Shown: one piece after another, positions 14,140-20,480 of the stretch
Position numbering within the stretch: the stretch's first letter is position 1
Layout: every line of letters begins with the position of its first letter
Assembly (NCBI GenBank): GCA_031256815.1
Contig: JAIRPU010000107.1
Location: 1-20,480, forward strand
DNA length: 20,480 nucleotides
Origin: Spirochaetaceae bacterium
GTDB lineage: Bacteria > Spirochaetota > Spirochaetia > Treponematales > Breznakiellaceae
Reading direction: 5' to 3'
Program-made: the position numbers and the translations under genes
Notes under the pieces: model-generated
Seen by the model: the letters and a program-made list of their open reading frames with translations, nothing else
Database searches by the model: none
Told to the model about the DNA's origin: nothing

Positions 14140-15848
14140 TTTTTTTTCGTTATTTGCGCGGCTCAAGAAGAGTAATTTCAGAAGTATTTGCGCTTCTTTC
14201 CAGGCTGCAAAAATTTTATTTAATAATTCTTTTTGGTTTAACATTACTGTTATCGGCAGTAGAAACTGTTGGAATTTCTGTTATTATGCCGTTTATCTCT
14301 ATTGCGTCCAGTCCGGATTTAATTGACAATGGAGTATATAAAAAAGTTTACGATTTTTTTGCATTTTCAACAAAGATGGATTTTGTATTCTATTTTGGAA
14401 TAGCAATAATTCTTTTTTATTTTTTCAGGTCATTATATTTTATACTATATACATATTTACAAACAAAGTTTGCCCTTGGAATGTCCCGTATCCTGGCAAA
14501 CCGTATTTTTAAAATATTTTTAGGCATTCCATACAAAGCTTATGTTCAAAGAAACCAGGCGGAAATAATGCGTGCCATAGGAGAGGCCGGCAGTGTAAGC
14601 AGCTTATTGCTGAGCATTTTGCAAATTTGCACAGAAACAGTAATGATAATAATGCTTTATAGTTTAATCATTGCTTTAAACTGGATTATAACTCTTGTGG
14701 TAACCGCCATTCTTGGCATTACCATGCTGTTTGTAATGCGCATTTTATCCATAAACAAGGCAGAGGGCAAAAAACGCTACGAAGCCAGTCTTCAACAGGA
14801 ACGCATAATACTCGAAACGCTTGGAAATATAAAATTTGTAAAGCTTAGCGGTAAAGAAGAAAAAATGCAGAGCAACTTTGGAGTTTTTTCTGCAAAAGCA
14901 GCCCGTTCAAATGTAATTATCAGTACGCTTGGAAATTCACCGCGCAGTATTCTGGAAAGCGTCGGTTTTACCGTTCTTATAAGCACAATTTTGTTTATAC
15001 TTTGGAAGTATAAAACTCCGGTTCTTATTATATCAACAATTTCAATGTATGCGCTTGCGCTCTACCGCATTCTGCCTTCAATTCACAGGCTGCTTGGATA
15101 CATAGGCCAGGTTTTTTCTTTGCGGCGTTCGTTGGAAGTGGTAAATATGGCACTTAATCAAAAAATAGAAGCAGAAGAATCCGAACCGCTTCAGTTTAAT
15201 TCAAAAATAGAATTAAAAAATATTTGTTTTACATATCTTACCGGCAGCGAAGTGCTTCATAATATTTCGCTGGAAATAAATAAAGGCGATTCTGTTGCCA
15301 TAACCGGCAGTTCAGGGAGCGGAAAATCAACGCTTGTGGACATTCTTATTGGCATACATAAATCTGACAGCGGAATGTTTCTTGTTGACGGCGTTCCTGT
15401 TACAAATAAAAATATACGTTCATGGCGCGCGCATATAGGATACATACCGCAGGATATTTTTTTGTTTGACGGTTCTGTTGCTAATAATGTTGCGTTTGGG
15501 GTGGAGCCGGACGAAGAAAAGGTTATAAAAGCGCTGCAAATGGCGCATATATGGGACTTTCTATGTACAAAAGACGGCATTAACACCCGTGTCGGGGGCA
15601 ACGGGATTCTGCTTTCCGGCGGTCAGCGGCAGCGCATCGGAATTGCGCGCGCGCTTTATAACGATCCGGAAGTGCTTGTTCTTGACGAAGCTACAAGCGC
15701 GCTAGATAACGAAACCGAAAGTAAAATTATGGATGAAATATACAGTTTAAGCAGCAATAAAACACTCATTATAATAGCGCACCGTATTTCAACTGTCGAA
15801 CATTGTAAAAAACGAATATATCTTGAACAGGGTAGCATTAGTTGTTAA
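14130..15848 (+). CDS. ABC exporter, fused membrane and ATPase domains (PglK/MsbA-like flippase candidate)
   Basis: The 572-residue protein has an N-terminal ABC exporter membrane domain with six predicted helices (about residues 25-330) and a C-terminal ATPase domain: Walker A GSSGSGKST (393-401), signature LSGGQRQ (495-501), Walker B ending LDEA (Asp519) and H-loop His551. The layout and IPQDIFLFDGSVANNVAFG segment fit lipid-linked glycan flippases of the PglK type and also MsbA-type lipid exporters. The substrate is inferred from the glycan genes downstream. It ends abruptly after LEQGSISC, lacking the usual short tail. Its start overlaps lspA by 10 bases; ATG 14136 is an alternative that would give the common ATGA overlap. 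Confidence 0.85.
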   Translation: MQMIFFRYLRGSRRVISEVFALLSRLQKFYLIILFGLTLLLSAVETVGISVIMPFISIASSPDLIDNGVYKKVYDFFAFSTKMDFVFYFGIAIILFYFFRSLYFILYTYLQTKFALGMSRILANRIFKIFLGIPYKAYVQRNQAEIMRAIGEAGSVSSLLLSILQICTETVMIIMLYSLIIALNWIITLVVTAILGITMLFVMRILSINKAEGKKRYEASLQQERIILETLGNIKFVKLSGKEEKMQSNFGVFSAKAARSNVIISTLGNSPRSILESVGFTVLISTILFILWKYKTPVLIISTISMYALALYRILPSIHRLLGYIGQVFSLRRSLEVVNMALNQKIEAEESEPLQFNSKIELKNICFTYLTGSEVLHNISLEINKGDSVAITGSSGSGKSTLVDILIGIHKSDSGMFLVDGVPVTNKNIRSWRAHIGYIPQDIFLFDGSVANNVAFGVEPDEEKVIKALQMAHIWDFLCTKDGINTRVGGNGILLSGGQRQRIGIARALYNDPEVLVLDEATSALDNETESKIMDEIYSLSSNKTLIIIAHRISTVEHCKKRIYLEQGSISC

Positions 15849-15881
15849 AAATCCAGAAATGGAATCAACCTGTGTTCTACA

Positions 15882-15914
15882 ATATGTCCAAAAAACCTCA
15901 TTTTTCGGACATGA
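15882..15914 (+). repeat. 33-bp hairpin-forming direct repeat, copy 1
   Basis: The unit runs ATATGTCCAAAAAACC...TTTTTCGGACATGA and contains the inverted repeat TGTCC-AAAAA / TTTTT-C-GGACA. Copy 2 follows 41 bases later and matches at 29 of 33 positions. It starts 34 bases after the exporter stop codon. Confidence 0.8.
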
Positions 15915-15922
15915 CTTGACAC

Positions 15923-15955
15923 ATATATCCAAAAAACCCCAAATTTCGGACATGA
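15923..15955 (+). repeat. 33-bp hairpin-forming direct repeat, copy 2, overlapping the Fic start codon
   Basis: The unit runs ATATATCCAAAAAACC...ATTTCGGACATGA. The first base pair of the hairpin differs from copy 1, but the shared outer sequence CGGACATGA is exact. Its final ATGA supplies the proposed start codon of the Fic gene (15952-15954), so the hairpin could mask translation initiation. Confidence 0.8.
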
Positions 15956-17019
15956 GAAAAAAAGCGCAGTCCGTAGCGTTGCTGCCGTTTGATGCGGACA
16001 AATTTGAGACGCGGGCGATCTTAAAAAAAGAAGCGCAGGCGCGGCAGGTGCTTGCAGAATTAAAAGGTTTTGCGCCGGTAATCCCTAATCAGGATATTCT
16101 GATTAATGCGATAAGCTTGCAGGAGGCGCGGGAAAGTTCCGCAATAGAAAATATTGTTACAACCGAAGATGAATTGTATAAAAACATGACGTCCGTTCCG
16201 CCTGAAACAGACTCGTCGGCAAAAGAAGTAATCAATTACCGGAAGGCAGTTTACATGGGCTGCCAAATGCTGCAAAAGCGTCATTTGATAAGCGTAAATG
16301 ATATTGTAAAGATTCAGGAAACTATCATAGAAAACAATGCTGGTATCAGGCGGCTTCCGGGAACATCGCTTGTAAACAGCACAACAAATGAAATAATTTA
16401 TACACCGCCGCAGGACTATCAGGAAATAAAAGTATTGCTGGATAATTTTTGCGCATATATGAACAATGAAGAGGATAGTCTTTGGAAAATGGCGGTACTG
16501 CATTATCAGTTTGAAACTATACATCCGTTTTATGACGGCAACGGCAGAACCGGCAGAATATTAAACGTATTGTATTTAATCTTGAAACATCATTTAGATA
16601 CGCCTATTCTGTATTTAAGTTCATATATCATTAAAGCCAAGAATACTTATTATGCGCTGCTTCAGGAAGTTAGAGAGAAAAACAACTGGGATAACTGGAT
16701 TTTGTATATACTGGACGGTATAGAACAAACCTCAAAACATACATTAAAAAAAATCAAAGCCATAAGGAATTTGCTGGAATCAACGCTGTATAATGTCCAG
16801 ACGGCGTGCCCAAAAATTTATTCAAAGGAACTGGTAGAAATCGTCTTTGAAAATCCGTATTCAAAAATAGATTTTCTGGTAAATAAATTGAATATTAACA
16901 GAAAAACAGCATCAAAATATTTAAAAGAACTGGAAGCAAATAATTTTCTTACCCACATACAGGCGGGAAAAGAAACGCTGTATATCAATACCGCCTTAAT
17001 GGATTTATTGAAACAATAA
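15952..17019 (+). CDS. Fic-domain protein, class II (AMPylator-type), with C-terminal winged helix
   Basis: Fic enzymes usually transfer AMP from ATP to hydroxyl groups of target proteins. The 355-residue protein has the catalytic motif HPFYDGNGRTGR (191-202, His191 catalytic). Before it, at residues 62-67, SSAIEN fits the autoinhibitory (S/T)xxxE(G/N) helix, with Glu66 as the blocking residue, which defines class II. The N-terminal Fic_N-type region includes LAELKG and IPNQDILINAISLQEA. The C-terminal 80 residues look like a winged helix (LNINRKTASKYLKELE), suggesting DNA binding or self-regulation. I chose ATG 15952; the frame is open back to 15823 but that part runs through the hairpin repeats and the exporter's end. 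The target is unknown. It stands alone, between the exporter and the glycan genes. Confidence 0.9.
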   Translation: MRKKAQSVALLPFDADKFETRAILKKEAQARQVLAELKGFAPVIPNQDILINAISLQEARESSAIENIVTTEDELYKNMTSVPPETDSSAKEVINYRKAVYMGCQMLQKRHLISVNDIVKIQETIIENNAGIRRLPGTSLVNSTTNEIIYTPPQDYQEIKVLLDNFCAYMNNEEDSLWKMAVLHYQFETIHPFYDGNGRTGRILNVLYLILKHHLDTPILYLSSYIIKAKNTYYALLQEVREKNNWDNWILYILDGIEQTSKHTLKKIKAIRNLLESTLYNVQTACPKIYSKELVEIVFENPYSKIDFLVNKLNINRKTASKYLKELEANNFLTHIQAGKETLYINTALMDLLKQ

Positions 17020-17063
17020 CCGGAGTATGGCCGCGTTCAGAGTTCATAAAACCGCTCCGGTTA
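17017..17063 (+). terminator. Long-loop inverted repeat after the Fic gene
   Basis: TAACCGGAG (17017-17025, including part of the Fic stop codon) and CTCCGGTTA (17055-17063) are perfect complements separated by 29 bases. There is no T-run, so termination is uncertain. It may mark the boundary between the Fic gene and the glycan unit. Confidence 0.35.
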
Positions 17064-17118
17064 GTCCTGAAATAAAAATCATTACGCAGAATATAAAATA
17101 TATTAAGGAGAAGCAATA

Positions 17119-17943
17119 ATGGAAACAGCTGACATTTTTAAGACGCCGCAGGTTACGGGGGGGGGGGGGGGATATTTTGATGTATTCAAAGCGCATACAG
17201 GATTTGTTTCCAATAAATGGATTCACTATTTCTTTATTTATGACCGTATCTTTTCACGGTTCCTTAGCGCCGGAAAACCGGTAACACTGCTGGAAATTGG
17301 CGTTCAAAACGGCGGATCTCTGGAAATATGGAAAAAATATCTTCCTGAAAATTCACAAATTCATGGAATAGATATTGATGAAAAATGCCTCAAATTACAA
17401 TTTGACAGTAATATTTATTTTCACTTGGGAAGCGCGGCAGATTCTGATTTTATGAATCAAACGTTTAAAGATATTCAATTTGATATTATTCTTGACGATG
17501 GTTCTCATATCTGTAAAGATGTTATAAAAACATTTATTGATATGTTCCCAAAATTAAAATGGGGAGGGATGTATGTTGTTGAAGATATGCATACTTCATA
17601 CTGGAAAGAATATGGCGGTGATTTAAAAAAGCGCGGCTCATCAATAGAATATTTTAAAAATTTTATTGATGTACTTAATTTTGATTATATAAGAATCAAA
17701 AAGCATAATTTCTTAAAAAGATCTTTTCGCAAAAGATTTTATGAATTCAAAACCATGATTTGCGAAGTATCGTTTTTCGATTCTATATGTAAAATAGATA
17801 AATTGTACCAGCCTAAAAATGATTCATTTAAGAATTCTTTAAGCGGTTTAACAGATACTGTCGAACCGTTGTTAAAAATAATAAACAGTGCAGACAAAGA
17901 ATCGGTTTTGATTGAAAAAACAAGAAGGATGTTTAACTCTTAA
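17119..17943 (+). CDS. SAM-dependent methyltransferase of glycan loci, with in-frame G15 tract
   Basis: The 274-residue protein has a class I methyltransferase fold: motif I LLEIGVQNGGS (57-67), an acidic strand end in IHGIDIDE, then ILDDGSH (124-130), and GGMYVVEDMHTSYW (about 149-162). This resembles a family common in polysaccharide and rhamnose-related modification clusters. The substrate cannot be read. The start has AAGGAG at 17105-17110, spaced eight bases from ATG. A run of 15 G (17157-17171) covers codons 13-18 and encodes five glycines just before the conserved YFDVFKAHTGF. In the present length the gene is intact (ON). One extra G reaches TGA two codons after the tract region; one fewer reaches TAA about 37 codons on. 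Phase-variable expression is therefore likely. Confidence 0.82.
   Translation: METADIFKTPQVTGGGGGYFDVFKAHTGFVSNKWIHYFFIYDRIFSRFLSAGKPVTLLEIGVQNGGSLEIWKKYLPENSQIHGIDIDEKCLKLQFDSNIYFHLGSAADSDFMNQTFKDIQFDIILDDGSHICKDVIKTFIDMFPKLKWGGMYVVEDMHTSYWKEYGGDLKKRGSSIEYFKNFIDVLNFDYIRIKKHNFLKRSFRKRFYEFKTMICEVSFFDSICKIDKLYQPKNDSFKNSLSGLTDTVEPLLKIINSADKESVLIEKTRRMFNS
17157..17171 (+). repeat. G15 homopolymer inside the methyltransferase gene
   Basis: Fifteen consecutive G form a simple-sequence repeat inside the frame, starting at codon 13. Tracts of this length slip readily during replication in organisms with poly-G contingency loci. Confidence 0.9.
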
Positions 17944-17953
17944 AATTAATAAA

Positions 17954-18781
17954 ATGTTATACACTATTGTAAACAAAATAAAAAAAAATGGAATTAAAGG
18001 CAGCATAAAAATAGTATGCAAAAAAGTTCGCAATAAACTGGGTTTAAGGAAAAACACTGTTATAAAAAATTATAAAATTATAAAAAAAGCAGTGTGCGGT
18101 AAAAACGGGCTGGAAATAGGCGGCCCAAGTGCTGTATTCAATAAAGATAATTATATTCCAATATATCATCAAATTAAAAGTTTGGACGGCGTTAATTTTT
18201 CAAATGAGACTGTCTGGACGGGGCGCGTAAAAACAGAAAACGGTTTTTATGTTAACGGGAAGCTAATATGTAACGGGGTGGGGGGGGCAGGTGGACACCT
18301 GTATATATCGGATGCTGTTGATTTAAGCGCCGTCCCCAATAACGCATATAATTTTGTTTTGTCTTCAAATAACATTGAACATATTGCAAATCCAATGAAG
18401 GCGCTGGAAAAATGGCTTTTAAAACTTAAACCCAATGGAGTTATTTTGATAATTGCGCCAAGAAAAGAATCAAATTTTGACCATAACAGAAATGTAACGC
18501 CATTTTCGCATATCCTTGAGGACTATCAAAAAGATATAGGCGAGGATGATTTAACGCATCTTGACGAAATACTTTTGTTGCACGATTTGTCCATGGACGC
18601 GCCGGCTGGAACGCCTGAACAATTTAAAAAACGAAGCCTTGCGAATTTGGAAAACAGATGTCTGCATCAGCACGTTTTTGACATGAATTTGCTGGAGAGT
18701 ATGTTTAATTATTTTAATATAAAAATATTATTAAAAGAACAACGGCATATTGATTATACGATTATGGGAAGAAAACCCTGA
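17954..18781 (+). CDS. SAM-dependent methyltransferase, second, with interrupted G tract
   Basis: The protein has a basic N-terminus (MLYTIVNKIKKNGIKG), then the methyltransferase motif LEIGGPS (53-59), the VDLSAVPNNAYNFVLSSN strand-loop with the characteristic NIEHIANPMKALEKW helix, and LKPNGVILIIAPRK. This pattern is common in glycan-associated methyltransferases that act after glycosylation. I chose ATG 17954 (275 residues), 10 bases after the previous gene; a frame extends back to TTG 17912 inside that gene. G4-T-G8 at 18275-18287 encodes GVGG; a change of one G in the G8 run leads to stops within about 15 codons on either side. Likely translated together with the first methyltransferase. 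Confidence 0.8.
   Translation: MLYTIVNKIKKNGIKGSIKIVCKKVRNKLGLRKNTVIKNYKIIKKAVCGKNGLEIGGPSAVFNKDNYIPIYHQIKSLDGVNFSNETVWTGRVKTENGFYVNGKLICNGVGGAGGHLYISDAVDLSAVPNNAYNFVLSSNNIEHIANPMKALEKWLLKLKPNGVILIIAPRKESNFDHNRNVTPFSHILEDYQKDIGEDDLTHLDEILLLHDLSMDAPAGTPEQFKKRSLANLENRCLHQHVFDMNLLESMFNYFNIKILLKEQRHIDYTIMGRKP
18275..18287 (+). repeat. Interrupted G tract (G4-T-G8) inside the second methyltransferase
   Basis: A single T divides the run into four and eight G. It is shorter than the other tracts in the cluster and so less mutable, and may be a decaying or nascent switch. Confidence 0.75.
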
Positions 18782-18783
18782 AG

Positions 18784-18820
18784 CGCATTATGTTTAAAAA
18801 ACGGGATAACGCATAATGCG
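18784..18820 (+). promoter_or_regulatory. Inverted repeat enclosing the MNT start codon
   Basis: CGCATTATG (18784-18792) and CATAATGCG (18812-18820) are perfect 9-bp arms with a 19-base loop. The right arm contains the ATG of the nucleotidyltransferase gene (18816-18818), so folded mRNA would hide its start. The left arm contains another ATG (18790) opening an 8-codon frame, MFKKRDNA, whose TAA overlaps that ATG by one base; it could be a leader peptide or coincidence. Confidence 0.5.
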
Positions 18821-19103
18821 GATAAGCGAGTTTCAAAAACAGGTAATAGTAAACGCAATAAAAAACGCTGACCCGGACGCCAGGGCATGGCTTTTCGGTT
18901 CCAGGGCGGACGACAGTAAAAAAGGCGGCGATATAGACATAGGTATTTTGTCGGGTAAAATCGGCGTTGCGGAACAAACAAAAATAAAACGTGATATTTG
19001 CGGCAAAATCGGGGAACAGAAAATCGACATCGTTGTTTCCAAAGACGGAGAACAGGCGTTTTTCAAATTCGCGGTTATGAAAGGCGTTATGCTGTATGGC
19101 TAA
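18816..19103 (+). CDS. MntA-like minimal nucleotidyltransferase (antitoxin partner of HepT)
   Basis: The 95-residue protein has the minimal nucleotidyltransferase core: GS at 28-29 followed by GGDIDIGIL with Asp39 and Asp41 as metal-binding residues, and a third Asp71 in KIDIVVS. In MntA/HepT modules this enzyme adds AMP to the HepT toxin and so neutralises it. It overlaps the next gene by 8 bases (ATGGCTAA), the usual order. Its start codon sits within a hairpin arm. It lies inside a glycan cluster, not with other mobile genes. Confidence 0.87.
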   Translation: MRISEFQKQVIVNAIKNADPDARAWLFGSRADDSKKGGDIDIGILSGKIGVAEQTKIKRDICGKIGEQKIDIVVSKDGEQAFFKFAVMKGVMLYG

Positions 19104-19554
19104 TCCGGCAGTCGAAATACTAAAAGAAAATATTGCTGCCATCGACGCTAGTGTAAAAAAACTGTGTTATTCGTATCAGATTTGCAGCGCTATTGGAATA
19201 AAAAGCAGCTATTCCGAAGACGAATTCGCTGCTTTCGAGGCGATGACATCGCGCTACGCCAGGACTACCGATATGCTTGTCAACAAAATATTGAGAAACA
19301 TCGACTCTGTGGAGTATGAAGACTCGGGGACGATAATTGATGTTATGAACAGGGCGGAAAAACGAGAAATTGTTCAATCCGCCGAATTGTTGCACACGTT
19401 GAAAGACTTGCGGAACAACATAGCGCACGAATATAAAATTAACGAAATTCAAAAGTTTTTTGCGGAAGTATTACAAAACATTCCTTTTTTACTTAAAACC
19501 ATTGATTCCGCGAATAAATATTGCGAAAAGTATGCCGGAAAAACCGGTGCCTGA
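19096..19554 (+). CDS. HepT-like ribonuclease toxin (HEPN family)
   Basis: The 152-residue alpha-helical protein carries the HEPN active-site motif R-x4-H-x-Y as RNNIAHEY (Arg106, His111, Tyr113), the hallmark of HepT toxins that cut RNA. The neighbouring MntA-like enzyme is expected to add AMP to the tyrosine. Members are often about 130-150 residues, so this one looks complete. Its start is coupled to the antitoxin gene. A DUF86-type fold is inferred from the motif and gene order. Confidence 0.87.
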   Translation: MANPAVEILKENIAAIDASVKKLCYSYQICSAIGIKSSYSEDEFAAFEAMTSRYARTTDMLVNKILRNIDSVEYEDSGTIIDVMNRAEKREIVQSAELLHTLKDLRNNIAHEYKINEIQKFFAEVLQNIPFLLKTIDSANKYCEKYAGKTGA

Positions 19555-19580
19555 TACATATAAAATATTATTAAAAAACC

Positions 19581-20480
19581 ATGAAGCGCATATTATTCTT
19601 TGTACATTACAACAAATATAACGGCCTCTCTGATTATGTTGTATATCTTTTGGAGCATATAAAGCATATTTACAGCCGTGTAGTATTTATTTCCAACAGT
19701 CCGCTTTCAGCGGAACAGCAGAAAAAAATTGCGCCTTTTTATGATGATATTATTTTACGCGAAAATAAAGGGTTTGACTTTGGCGCGTGGAAGGATGCGC
19801 TGCTGCGCGAAGGCTGGGATACGTTAGCTCAATACGACAGCGTTACGCTCATGAACGACACCTGTTTTGGCCCGTTCTTTGATATGGGAACCGTGTATGA
19901 AGGCATGGAAAAAAGAGATGTTGATTTTTGGGGTATAACCATTTGCGAAGCGTCTAAAACCGGAATGCCAATAACGGGCGGCGCAATACCGGAGCATATT
20001 CAATCGTATTTTTTATGTTTCAATAATACGGCAATAATTTCTCCGGTGTTTCAAAATTTCTGGCAAAATGTGCAATATCTTGAAAGCGTTGATAAAATAA
20101 TTGAACTTTACGAAACTCAGCTAACACAAACGCTTGCTAAAAGCGGGCTGACTTACTGCGCATTTACCCCCCCCCCCCCCACGTGTAGCGATAGCGAGAA
20201 TTTAAATAGGCATAGAAATATTATGATAGAGAATCCTGATTTTGTTATTAAAAACAAAGCGCCGTTTGTAAAAATTAAGGCGTTTATTCATTTTCCGCAT
20301 CCAAAATACATTCTTGATTTAATAGAGGAAAGAACAGATTATCCTGTAAATTTAATACATGATTATGTTACGGAAATGTTAGACCCAAATATCTCAATAA
20401 AAGTATGCGATAAACTTATACCGGTGGCAAACAACAATGTAAAATGCGCATTTAGCGGGGGGGGGGGGGGGGGGACCTAG
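19581..20480 (+). CDS. RgpF-family (rhamnan synthesis F) glycan protein, with C14 and G18 tracts; read as truncated
   Basis: The protein starts MKRILFFVHYNKYNGLSDYVVYLL and contains the RgpF hallmarks: ENKGFDFGAWKDAL (about residues 60-73), YDSVTLMNDTCFGP (about 85-98) and SYFLCFNN (about 137-144), then HFPHPKYILDL later. RgpF proteins take part in rhamnose-containing polysaccharide synthesis, often as one domain of a larger glycosyltransferase. The C14 run (20167-20180) encodes four prolines; losing or gaining one C leads to a stop within eight codons. A second tract, G18 (20457-20474), is followed by ACC and TAG, so the frame ends at once, at 299 residues. The other two frames do not stop in the last six bases, so the full protein may continue past the window. 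Start: ATG 19581, 26 bases after the toxin gene. Confidence 0.83.
   Translation: MKRILFFVHYNKYNGLSDYVVYLLEHIKHIYSRVVFISNSPLSAEQQKKIAPFYDDIILRENKGFDFGAWKDALLREGWDTLAQYDSVTLMNDTCFGPFFDMGTVYEGMEKRDVDFWGITICEASKTGMPITGGAIPEHIQSYFLCFNNTAIISPVFQNFWQNVQYLESVDKIIELYETQLTQTLAKSGLTYCAFTPPPPTCSDSENLNRHRNIMIENPDFVIKNKAPFVKIKAFIHFPHPKYILDLIEERTDYPVNLIHDYVTEMLDPNISIKVCDKLIPVANNNVKCAFSGGGGGGT
20167..20180 (+). repeat. C14 homopolymer in the RgpF-family gene
   Basis: Fourteen consecutive C (equivalent to G14 on the other strand) encode a Pro run mid-gene, at about residue 196. It is in frame in this sequence. Confidence 0.9.
20457..20474 (+). repeat. G18 homopolymer directly before the stop codon of the RgpF-family gene
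   Basis: Eighteen consecutive G encode six glycines, then Thr and TAG. It is the longest tract in the window. Its position at about residue 293 suggests a linker between the RgpF domain and a following domain. Confidence 0.9.

Noticed and set aside
15916..15944. TTGACA at 15916 as a promoter for the Fic gene
   Set aside because: No -10-like box occurs at the proper spacing; the match lies in the spacer between the two repeats.
15823..15951. Upstream extension of the Fic frame to 15823
   Set aside because: It overlaps the exporter's last codons and passes through both hairpin repeats; Fic homology begins only after 15952.
15849..19580. Insertion sequence carrying Fic or the toxin-antitoxin pair
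   Set aside because: No transposase, no clear terminal inverted repeats and no target duplication are visible.
20457..20480. The premature stop as a simple pseudogene or assembly error
   Set aside because: Not excluded, but the stop directly follows a G18 tract in a gene with a second tract and otherwise intact coding, which fits phase variation better.

Overview
The window looks like a chromosomal piece of a host-associated spirochaete, most likely Treponema-like. The reasons are moderate GC, loose spirochaete-style lipoprotein signals, a one-permease Lol-type transporter, and long G/C homopolymers placed inside surface-glycan genes. This assignment is inference; no rRNA or other marker gene is present.

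Layout. 1-259: C-terminal end of a probable secreted protein. 404-490: tRNA-Ser(CGA) with its own promoter. 563-2225: a lipoprotein substrate-binding protein of the TrpX-like family plus a YheO-type PAS/HTH regulator. 2400-5813 (minus strand): a tightly overlapping unit of an unknown exported protein, a LolC/E-type permease and LolD. 5814-6469: a gene-free divergent region packed with GC-rich inverted repeats. 6470-10395: a ribose-type ABC importer (ATPase, permease, binding lipoprotein), a terminator, then a FucU/RbsD-family sugar mutarotase. 10702-15848: aroB, a one-POTRA BamA-like outer-membrane protein, lspA and a PglK/MsbA-like ABC exporter, the last three overlapping one another. 15882-17019: paired hairpin repeats leading into a class II Fic protein. 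17119-20480: a surface-glycan accessory region with two methyltransferases, a MntA/HepT-type toxin-antitoxin pair, and an RgpF-family glycan gene.

The most notable system is at the right end. Three glycan genes carry homopolymers inside their reading frames: G15 near the start of the first methyltransferase, an interrupted G4-T-G8 in the second, and both C14 and G18 in the RgpF-family gene. For the first three tracts I translated the shifted frames, and gain or loss of one base leads to early stops. At the G18 tract the present frame meets TAG one codon after the tract, so the gene reads as truncated and a length change would let it continue past the window. This is the form of a multi-switch phase-variable (contingency) locus for surface glycan decoration, next to a flippase-like exporter and interleaved with a Fic protein and a toxin-antitoxin pair.

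Functional links: ribose would enter through the importer and be interconverted by the mutarotase. LolCD and LspA both serve lipoprotein biogenesis, the BamA-like protein serves outer-membrane assembly, and the exporter plus the phase-variable genes would build or decorate surface glycans.
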